Positions 1 to 9,024 of a stretch of DNA of 64,000 nucleotides are shown in pieces (position 1 is the first letter of the stretch; every line of letters begins with the position of its first letter). This stretch comes from Emergomyces orientalis (Eukaryota; Ascomycota; Eurotiomycetes; Onygenales; Ajellomycetaceae): positions 1,302,001 through 1,366,000 of the forward strand of contig MOWL01000088.1 in the NCBI GenBank assembly GCA_002110485.1, written 5' to 3'. The translations under genes and the position numbers were made by a program. The notes beneath the pieces are model-generated. The model was not told the origin of the DNA. It searched no databases and saw only the letters and a program-made list of their open reading frames with translations.

Positions 1-256
1 AATGGAAGAAAAAAAAATAAAAATAAAGAAAAATTAATTAATTATATTAAGAATTATTTGTAAATCTCTTCTCACATACACAGGCAGTATGTTCAATAAT
101 TCCACATACACTACACTGTGATGCTGCCTGTTTTCATGATTGAGAGAAGGAAGTCTCATCCACACCTCTTCTCTGTTCATTGACTCTTTGTACATGATTC
201 AAGCCTTCTTCAACCCTCAAAGCACTCTCTTGAGCTATATATGTACAGCCTCTTTC
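1..256. other. AT-rich flank of transposon relic
   Basis: No gene is seen. The stretch is AT-rich and lies downstream of the C-terminal end of the DDE transposase relic. It contains an inverted repeat, CAGGCAG at 81-87 and CTGCCTG at 124-130, which could be remnant terminal or subterminal sequence. I could not pair it with a matching end beyond 1720. Confidence 0.4.
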
Positions 257-1720
257 TCATTTTCTCTTTTGTTTCATATTTGCAGCTCTTAGTTCCTTGA
301 CTTCCTGCTCTAAAAGAGTCATTCTATGCATGGTCATCTGGCAGCCTTTGACCAGTTGACTCAAGGCATGATTGGTTGAACTGGGTGGGCTCTGTGTATA
401 GTGCTTGATATATTTCATAACTTTCTCAGCCTGCCAGTCCAATTGGCGTACATTGTGTGGTGTGGCTGTGGCCCAGAAGGCCTGGGAGCTATGAGAAGTT
501 CCAGAGGGGGTGAATGTACATATCTGAGTATTAAGGTGTGAGAGGACCTGCTCAGAATTGTACAGAATTAACTCAACAGCTTTAAAGCTGCTCTTGATAT
601 TGTTCTCATTCAGAGCCTGCATATAAGCTGTAGAATATAGAGTCAAAAACTCCTTCTTATCAATGTGGTTGATTTCAAGCCATATCTGATTCTTCATCTG
701 TTGTTCATATGCAGTTTTCAGGGGGGAGAAACAGCCAACATTCAATGACTGAAGAAGGTGAAATGAATGTGATGACATATATAGAGCAATGATCTGGTTC
801 TCAGAGCAGAATTGATCAAATTCAGCTGAGGCATGACTTCCATGACTATCTAGAATCAAGAGTCAGTATTTGTTCTTCATACAGAGTAGAGTGTTCTTGT
901 TGAACATCTCTTTCAGCCAATACAAGCTCAGCTTGTCAGTTGTCCAGTCATTGTCACTAACTTCAATCACTCAATCACCCGGCAGCCCTTCTGTCTCGTA
1001 TCAACAAGACTGATGCATCTTTCCCTTAAGAATGATCATTGTACACAATGCTCAACCAGTTGCATTGACTTCAGCAACAGCAGTCACCCATTCCCGGTCT
1101 CCAGGCTGTATGAGTTTTGGATTTCTGGCTGCCTCAGAGCCAGTGACCACTCTGGCAGTTCCAATAACACCCATCTGAAATCCAGTCTCATCAAAGTTGT
1201 AGATATTGTCTGACAGAATCTCATACTTCTCAATACTGTTTCGTACGAGCCTAAACCATCCACGAATAACCTCAGAATCCTCACATAGCATCTGTTGATG
1301 ATCATATTTGTGTGAGAACTTAGTCTTTAGTTCTTTGTGACATTTGACAAAGTTTCATACTCAATTCTGATCAACAGTTGATGAAGAGTTTGATTCTTGA
1401 TTGATAAGAAGAATATTGGACATTTCTCATACAGTTTCAATCCGGGGTGGCTGTCCTCGCTCATCCATGGCTAGAATTCATTGAACAAGACATTCTTTCT
1501 CAGTAAGAGTAAGTTTTCATTTTTTTGAAGAAGTATTGACACGTGCTGTACAACCCTTCACCCAGTGATCAAGGATTGAATGAGGAACATTGTATAGCTT
1601 TGCTGCTGCTTGTACACTTGAAATTTGATTCTTATTAAGTGTCTGAATGACTAAAAGAAGTCTTCCTTCTTGATTGAAAACTTGATTGTTTTGTGTGATT
1701 GATATGATCATAAAATGCAA
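257..1720 (-). pseudogene. Decayed pogo/Fot1-type DDE transposase
   Basis: This is a broken transposase of the Tc1/mariner superfamily, pogo/Fot1 branch, read on the minus strand. The N-terminal piece (1720-1517) resembles a pipsqueak-type helix-turn-helix (QAAAKLYNVP...HWVKG). A middle piece (1291-1052) has the DDE-core signature NFDETGFQMGV with its catalytic Asp. The C-terminal piece (859-257) begins at LDSHGSH and continues with the HSFHLLQSLNVGCFSPLK block typical of the family, then ends in a basic coiled tail. Stops and frameshifts separate the pieces, so no full-length protein can be made. The usual order HTH, then D, D, D core is kept, which argues for one degraded copy rather than unrelated fragments. 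Terminal inverted repeats were not identified with confidence. Confidence 0.85.
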
Positions 1721-1972
1721 TTCTCATCATACAGCAGCTGAAAAGTGTCTCACTTAGTTGTGTGTCTCACTTACTTGTGGATTATGTTATATCATGATGC
1801 TTACATCACTATCATGATGCTACTACTAGCATCATGCATAGTGCCTACACACATAGATATATATCTTGATATCACTGCTCATATTCTTCTAGAGGTTAGC
1901 AATTAGCTACTTAGCCATATACACTCTACAGTTATATACATTATTGCCATCTTAGCTATTTAGCTCTTCACA
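1721..1972. other. Spacer between two transposon relics
   Basis: This AT-rich spacer lies between two head-to-head relics, the minus-strand DDE transposase and the plus-strand intron-rich relic. It has short local repeats (CTCACTTA twice near 1750-1775, ATCATGATGC twice near 1793-1823). No coding potential is seen. Confidence 0.4.
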
Positions 1973-4510
1973 TTGTCTATTCGGCGCTTCGCCCTCACAC
2001 AACTCTACATTGCATGTATACATTACTCATCAGAAAATCTCTCTCATCTTTTTCTTCCAGTCTCAACCATAGCTTTATTGGATAAATTCTATCTAGAGAA
2101 GCTTATGAAAGATGAGTTAGAAATTTCTAGTGAACTGTGTAGTAATTATTTTTCAACAAGCACTCGTCGAGCAAAATGCAGTATGTTAATATCAATAGCT
2201 CACTGATGTGTGATCAGTGTTTGATCAGTCAATCACTAATGTTTTACAGATGTTGATCATCTCCAGAGACGAGGAAAAATCATTCATCAAAAATGTGATG
2301 TTGCTTTTGATATTCTAATTCCTATTGATCTGCAAAATAAGTCATATATTGCATTAAAATCTCAAGAAATACATTCACACCCACCACCACCTTCATCTCA
2401 CACACCAAGTAATATCACACGTGATATTGCCCAGGTGATTCATCAAATGAATGATTCTGATATGACACTCAGTATGCTACTAGTCATATATCACTTCTTA
2501 ACTAGTATGACACTGATTCATGACTAATTGATTTTAATATAGCACTGTTTCTAAAGTCATCCCACACAAAGGTTCTATGCAGAAAATATCATCAAAACAC
2601 CTTTACTCAAATTCATGAGAGTTTGATAAATATGGATAGAATTGCTGCCCTTATTTATAAGGAACAGCTATTTCATTTTCCTGAAGGACGAGATTTTGCT
2701 GGTGTAGTGTTTCAATATCAGCAAGATCAACAAGAACCTGATGTATGTATCAGTTATTCACCAGTTAAGCATCAGTCATCAACTAGTTATATATCAGTCA
2801 CACTAAGCTTGTATAGCCGTATATTCAACGAATTTACAATGACAATAATCAATTCATGATTTTCTGTGTCTTCAAAGCACAGCTCAAAGTTCTTTTGACA
2901 CTAAAATCATTTGAAATTGATATGTCGTTCAAACGAATTCAAAATCATCATATAAATGAGATTGTTCTTGCAACAATGCTTTCTGATGATAATAAAAGTA
3001 TGTATTTATTTACATTCATTCTCATTTACTAGTGTGAGACTAATATTTTATCACTTAAATACTAGTCTTCACTCTTCTTCGTGTTATTGTGAATACTGAA
3101 TCAACATTCATGTATAAAAAGTTATTTCAAAGACTTTTTATTCTTGTAAAAGAGATTACTGGATTTGATTTACAATTTCATAATCTACATGGTGAAAGAT
3201 TGCATGCTGTGGTGATGAATATGGACACAAAGCAGATGGCAGGTAAGTTTATGACTGGTTTATGACTACTTATTCATTAATAACTGACTAGTCAGGTCTT
3301 GGACAAGCAGTTGCAGAGATTGATGAGCAAAAGCATGAATGACATTAGCAGTTGAGAAATCTTATTATCTTCTGTCATATTCATTTCATGCGAGAAGTTG
3401 ATAGAACCATTGAAACTAGTTCAACTAGTTCTGAACTACATTGATGAATGTGCAGTCTTTTGACATGTACAAGTGAAGAGGACTATATGACACTATATGA
3501 TTTACTCATTGGTATGTTAGGATGATGACTGGTTAATGACTAGTGTTTGACTAATATATCCTCATAGCAAATGAATCTGATAAGGTTGCTGATTGGGCAC
3601 AGCATAAAAAGAATCCTATTATTGCAGCTGGTATTAATGAAAATTGCTCTTTAATGTCACCTGCACTATATAAAGAGATTCAAAAACATACAAATGCAGT
3701 TGAGCAAACTCATAATAAGTCTTTGATTTGGGGACAATATGGATCCTTGCTTGGAACTGTTCTTCAGTGAGTGAAATCAGTATATTCACCAGTGCTATAC
3801 TAGTTATTGACCAATTTTCTACTAGTGGTCGTATATTGGACTCCCGAGATGTTGATCAACGCCACCTTCTGAATAAATATGGAGTCTATCACAACAATAG
3901 ATCAAATGCTCTAAGTCAAAGATACATTAACAGTATGACCAGAGGTATACTCATTCAATTATTAGTGCTCTACTGATGGCTAACTAGTAGCAGAGCGACG
4001 AAAACGTGCCCGAGAACAGGAACATCTCCAAAGTGATTTCACTCTAGAAGAGGCCTCATTCTCTGGCAATATCCGCAGACGATCCCAATCCCGTGGAAAG
4101 AGTCAATCATCTCGGTGAGATTTTTTCAGTTATATACTAGTGATGTACTAGTGCTAAATTTAGTAATAGATCAAGAAGTAGAAGAGGTCAGCTCAGCTCT
4201 CGGATATCATCTCCATTATCATCACAAGCCAGTGATCATGCATCAAGTCAAGCTCAAACTCTCAGGTTCGTTTAATGTGACTGATCATTAACTGCTCACC
4301 CACTGGTAGCTAACTAGTATCATTTAAGTCAACCATCCACCATTCTTAATCCGAGACGAGTAGCTTCTGTAAATATGCAGGACATACAGCTTCGTGAGAA
4401 AGAAATATCACTTAAAAGTGAGGAAATGAAGCTTCGACGAGAGGCAGCTGAGATTGAAGAACTGGAACTTAAGAATTGACGGGCTCATTTGGAACTGCAA
4501 AAAATGGAAC
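1973..4510 (+). pseudogene. Intron-rich transposase-like relic (MULE-like?)
   Basis: Exonic pieces can be joined through about ten short introns: approximately 2181-2249, 2472-2542, 2743-2816, 2998-3065, 3243-3295, 3512-3567, 3767-3825, 3945-3990, 4115-4169 and 4266-4328. The translated order is a C/H-containing N-terminal module ending in SHPPPP, then a block around SLINMDRIAALIYKEQ, then FCVFKAQ...KSFEIDMSFKRI, then DMDTKQMAGLGQA, WAQHKKNP and HTNAVEQTHNKS, and finally a basic Ser/Arg stretch and a charged coiled coil (REKEISLKSEEMKLRREA). The layout resembles Mutator-like transposases, with catalytic-type D in SFEID and a late E/H region, but the family assignment is inference. In-frame stops (near 3350 and 3445) and the missing start show decay. 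Nearly every intron carries ACTAGT-type hexamers (see findings). Confidence 0.55.
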
Positions 4511-4910
4511 AGAATTTTGCCCACAACTAGTATATTACTAGTAAATGAAAGATCTTTCACTAGTTAGCCATTGATATTAAAATAATCAGTTGATTGATTG
4601 GAAAGCGCAGGTATTAGCAGAAAAATATGAACACATATTAGTTAAATCTATGAGATGCTACAAAATTGAATAGAAGAAAGCAGAATTTTTTTAGCAGTAT
4701 CATTGACTAGTCATATACTAGTGGTTGGGTGTCAACAATATAATTGATATTTTTTGAATGGTGGTTAGAGATATATATATCTACAGCATTTGAATGAAAT
4801 TTAAGAAAAAAATTTATCCTCTGGTTACTGACTGGTATCTAACTAGTAAACAAAACCTTTTTAAAAATCAAACCTTCGAAACAAAAGAAAACACCAGTGC
4901 TCTACTAGTC
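4511..4910. repeat. ACTAGT-rich tail with hairpins
   Basis: This non-coding stretch lies between two convergent relics. It is rich in ACTAGT, ACTGGT and ACCAGT. An inverted repeat at 4537-4564 pairs ACTAGT..GAAAGA with TCTTTC..ACTAGT. Further copies lie at about 4708-4723 and 4833-4850. No gene is seen. Confidence 0.5.
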
Positions 4911-4914
4911 TTCA

Positions 4915-5893
4915 ACCAGTGATCAACTGAGCCTCTGGCCCTGCCTCCTCTCCCTCAGTCTCCTTCTCAGCAGTCTTCTCCCCTTCCTCCACTTCCTCCT
5001 CCTCATGCTCATCCCCGTCAATGACCACTGGTTCCTCACTAGTAGTCCCCAACTCTTTGGAGAAGAGGGCTTGATAGGGTCAGCTTTCCAAGTTGTTGCA
5101 ACAAGCTATTGACTAGTCAGCCACCAGTGAGCAACCAGTCACAAATTAATGGACTTCTTACCATTTCCAGTTCTTTTACAACTAGCACATGGAATTGCCA
5201 AACCCCGTCCCTTAACAATTGTCTTGACAGCTGTGATATTGTGCTGTGAACAGTTAGCAACTAGTCATATACCAGTATTTCACTGATCAGGGATCACACT
5301 GATTTTCCATTCTTTCTCATTGGGAGCAGGACTCTCTCAGCCTCCTTCTCAACCTCCGCTTCCCCCCCAAGGCGCTGTGAAACTCTGACTGGTTAAACCA
5401 GTCATTCCAGCAACATTGCTATCGTAGTTTGCCATGACTTTTTTATAAAATGCTATAACTAGTGAGTCACCGGTCCTGAACTAGTGTCAATCATACTTAC
5501 CCAGAGCCTGATCTATCTCATCACATGCAATTCCTCCACCACGACCCCCATCTGCTACATTGGCGGCAGAGTCTGACTAGTTAGTTACTGGTAGGGAGTA
5601 GTGGATGATCAGCTAACAACTTACCAGATTGGCACACCCTGGAAAACGGCAGAATGCTTCCCCAACAAAGAGCTTGATTTGTGACTGGTCACACACCAGT
5701 TAGCAACTAGTTATACATCTCTACACTGAAGTCAAAGTGAACTTACATTGATATCAAAATCTGGCAAGGACAGCTCAGTTTTTCCTAGCTCCAAATATCG
5801 TTTATAAACATTCTATTTACACTGTTAGCTGACTAGTCACGCACTGACAATTCACCGGTCAATACTCACATGCTTCTCTAATGTGCTCGTCAT
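4915..5893 (-). pseudogene. Small intron-rich cysteine-motif relic
   Basis: On the minus strand, short exons can be read between introns at about 5869-5822, 5746-5673, 5624-5573, 5500-5453, one ending near 5240, and 5161-5106. Exons give fragments such as LFVGEAFCRFPGCANL, ADGGRGGGIACDEIDQAL and IPCASCKRTGNG, then an acidic C-terminus (EHEEEEVEEGEKTAEKE). The CxxC motif and acidic tail recall small zinc-binding proteins encoded inside fungal repeats, but I do not recognise a family. In-frame stops occur in at least two exons (near 5815 and 5085), so it is probably dead. Its introns have the same ACTAGT signature as the plus-strand relic next door, so the two probably belong to one element or one element family. 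Confidence 0.4.
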
Positions 5894-6061
5894 TGTGGTA
5901 TTGAAGATTCAAGTAGTATTTCACTAGTCAGGAGCTAAATAATCAGATTGAAGGGGGGGGCAGGTCTTCGCTGTAAGAGGTTGTAAAAGTTTAAGTGTGT
6001 ATCAAGCTCAGTTGACCCTTTGACTAGTGAGCGAAATCGCCAAGTCACGTGCCTTTTACTA

Positions 6062-6097
6062 GCGTAGTCAGCTGAGCTACGCGAGGGGTCAGCTGAC
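6062..6097. repeat. Palindromic pair at edge of repeat island
   Basis: GCGTAG-TCAGCTGA-G-CTACGC at 6062-6082 is a near-perfect hairpin. It is followed at 6088-6097 by the perfect 10-bp palindrome GTCAGCTGAC. They lie just after the last dense ACTAGT copies, so they may mark the end of the mobile island, though this is inference. Confidence 0.45.
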
Positions 6098-6690
6098 GTG
6101 TAGCCTCAACCCGCATGGAGAAGGCCACAAAAGAATATATGTTTTCGCATTTAACCTAGTGCAAAGTGTGCATTCAAACCCAGTGGGAATTACTAAGTCC
6201 AGATGGCTATCTTCAGATTTATATAAACTCAAACATTCCTCTTTAAAACAATATTCGAGAATTTTTTAACCATCTGGAACTTGACTTTTCAAACTTTGTA
6301 CGTGTATAACAATTACCTTTTTTTGTGGGAGGTACGATGCTTGATTGATTAAAGGGGTATGCTAGCTACGGAGTTTTATATGGTGGAGAGAGAATTACTA
6401 AGCCGGACGGATAGGTCCGACATTTTTTGGCTTGCACTAACTTATAGATTATCATCGAAAGACGCGGACGCTAAGGCAAATGGGAATTGGCCGCACGTAT
6501 CAGCAACCCTACGGGCCAGCTAGTGCTGACATGACTAAAGTCTATATATATATCTAGATGCTGCATTGGTGGGTACTAACGATTGAGCATCTATAAACGG
6601 AGTGATTCCTGTTGTGTGGTTGAATCAGAAGGGAAACCCTGGGATTTATTGACACCCATTTCATACTTACTCTGCTCTGTTGTAATAATG
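6098..6690. other. Intergenic, no gene seen
   Basis: No supported gene. Base composition becomes less repetitive here than in the island to the left. The only features are short AT runs such as the alternating TA tract near 6543-6553. Confidence 0.5.
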
Positions 6691-7601
6691 CTGAGCCCAT
6701 CATTGTCTTCGTTCCCGGCGCGTTTCATATGCCAGCAATCTTCCATTCCTTCATATTGCTGGTTATCCTACCACCACTGTCTACTTACCTGGTCTAGGTG
6801 TTTCTTCTGATATTCTGGATCTTTTGGTGGACACTGAAGTGGTCTGGGTGATTGTTAGTGGCCCTGCATAGCTAGGATGTGAGATCTTGGTTGTCGCACA
6901 CTCTTATGGTGGCATACTCTCAACAGAAGCACTTCAAGGTCTCAGTAAGAAGAAGTGAAAAGCTGCAGAACATGCTGATGATGTCATTGTCTTGCTATTC
7001 ATATCAACTCATTTGCTGAAAAAGTGTGAATTTGCTATAGAGAGCGGGGAGAACCATAGTCCAGAAGAAAAGACTAGTTCACCTCTTTTACAGACAGTAT
7101 CTAGTGAGGTAAGGGATTTGATCATTGTGCAATGTCAGAAATCTGAACAATAAATAACTGGTTAATCATTCTGATACCTCAGATCCCGACATCAGTGCTT
7201 TCTGAAAACTCAATTGAGATCTTCTATCATGACATTGAACAAACAGTAGCTAAATACTATGTCAGTTTGCTAAGATGTCAATCTGTGGAGTATGCGAGAC
7301 CTATTCATACTTTTTATATCAATCTTCATCTTCTCATGCTTGATCATCTTATGATACCATTTTAACTCGCTTTTGAAATCTCTTCTTCATGCTAATCATG
7401 TATAAATCTTATCATCATATTTCTTCAATGTATTTGCTGCTTTTGAATGATCGAGCCGTGTCCCTGGTGAAACAGAAGTGTATAACAGAAGATGATGAAA
7501 TAGAACAGCTGCTTGGTTCTATCAATAGCAGCCATTCACTGTTCTCATCACACCCAGAAGAAATCTCGAGCTCCATTCAGAAAGTTGCTGGAGAAGCCTA
7601 A
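6691..7601 (+). pseudogene. Decayed alpha/beta-hydrolase
   Basis: Fragments in several frames together resemble a small fungal alpha/beta-hydrolase of about 250 residues. The N-terminus PIIVFVPGAFHMPAIFHSF (from about 6695) is the first strand plus oxyanion loop. After a frameshift comes VSSDILDLLVDTE, and then a stop before LGCEILVVAHSYGGILSTEA (about 6868-6930), whose A-H-S-Y-G-G is the nucleophile elbow with the catalytic Ser. A later fragment, EIFYHDIEQTVAKYYVSLL (about 7220-7275), matches the cap region. The 3' end (7389-7601) stays open and ends SSHSLFSSHPEEISSSIQKVAGEA, the usual place of the catalytic His and the last helix. Multiple stops and frame changes make it non-functional. It lies between the transposon island and the RNA polymerase gene. 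Confidence 0.7.
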
Positions 7602-7674
7602 CCATAACCTGTGATAGAGTCAATCACACTACATGATCAACAATTCAGGAACTGTGGGAGAATTTAGATTTCAG

Positions 7675-8591
7675 TTAGTTAAATATCAAATGGTTTCTGA
7701 GATGTAATGTTGAGGCGTACATCCCCAGTGGTTGATAAATTGTAGCAAAAATTAAAACTCCAAATCTTCGGGTTCTATTGACCTTTTCAGTTAGCCACAC
7801 TTCATTGACCACTTTAATCTTGATATCATTGGCCTGAGAAGTTGCTTTCAAGCTGGGCGACGGAACATACACTGGCCGCCAAAAATGGAATATGGTTGGG
7901 CGGCATGTGGTCCAATTGAAACCATCAATACTAGCGTATGGCACATCCACGCCCTTCATGGAAGACAACCGCAGGCACTGCAACGGGTAGACGGGCAGCT
8001 GGGTTTTTGACGGCACAAACAAAACGTTTATACAACTGGCTTTTATATTGACACTTTTCCCAGCCCACCAACGGAGATTGACTCCCGTTGAATGGTGTGT
8101 ATATGCTGGCCTCCACCAAGAATAAACCGGGAAACATTTCCCCTGAAGGATCTTAAGTTTGGTGAGCCAGGGAGTCTCCTGAAACACCTCAAGAACGTCT
8201 GAATATCTGAACATCTGAAAATAAGGTAAAAGGAACTCAGAACAAGCTGTCTTTGCCTGTAGCTCAAAACGAAGTCAACATCTAAGTCAAACTCTAGGGC
8301 ATCCTGAGACTACCAGCTCATATGTTCGATCAGCACTTTGGCTTCATATTTACTGGCAGCAAAGGAGTGGCTGTATTCGGTACATCCGCCAGGAAGATTT
8401 ATAATGGACACCTCGCCTTTGTTTGGTGGTTCATGCCCAGGCATATTCAACGCCTGTTGCTCATTTAAAAGAAATCCGTATGTACCACTGGCACAGGAAG
8501 GTGCAGATTTAGAGTATCTAACGTTACCGCTATTCTCAAAGACAAGGAAAACCGAAAGGGGAAAAGAGAGTAAAATACAAAAGACATTCAT
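7675..8591 (-). CDS. Doubtful two-exon secreted protein
   Basis: A possible two-exon gene: exon 1 at 8591-8337 and exon 2 at 8214-7675, with an intron GTGCTG...TTTTCAG that keeps frame and gives about 264 residues. The N-terminus MNVFCILLSFPLSVFLVF reads like a signal peptide. The remainder is rich in Trp and Cys (for example SWWRPAY and NLRWWAG). I recognise no family. The 5' splice site is not a strong one, and a competing GT lies at about 8312. Composition is similar to the surrounding non-coding DNA, so this could be a chance pair of open frames or a decayed gene. Expression data would decide. Confidence 0.28.
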
Positions 8592-9024
8592 TTGAGGCAA
8601 TAAATTTAATTCGAAGAGCAAAAAGATATACGGCAATCGAGACAGATGCGCAATCGACATTAACAAGAAATGGAATCTGGGGAATGGAATGTGACAACAA
8701 AACTTGCGATGTTTGGTAGACACCCAAAAGAAACCCCACACATTAAAACTTTCAACAACGGATTTCCTAGTCCTCGAACAGCTTGAAGTATCCCAGAATA
8801 GATCCCGGATTGAGAAAGACAAATATAACTAACAGTAATGATATCCTTGCGGGCAGCTCCAACAGAATAAACGAAAAAGAATCAGAAAGAAAACGAGAGG
8901 GAAGAAACAAAGATATCCAAAAAAAAAAAAACCGAAAAAAGGGGGGGGGTAAAGAGGGGGAGGAGGTAAAGAAAATGAATCCGACTTCGGTCTGAGCGAC
9001 AAGGGCACGGCTTCCATCGAAAGC

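Noticed and set aside
81..1790. Terminal inverted repeats of the pogo-type element
   Set aside because: TCCACA occurs on both sides (near 101 and, inverted, near 1780), but the similarity does not extend convincingly.
1..6100. Firm claim of repeat-induced point mutation
   Set aside because: The AT-rich, stop-rich state suggests it, but dinucleotide ratios cannot be calculated reliably by eye and no intact copy is available for comparison.
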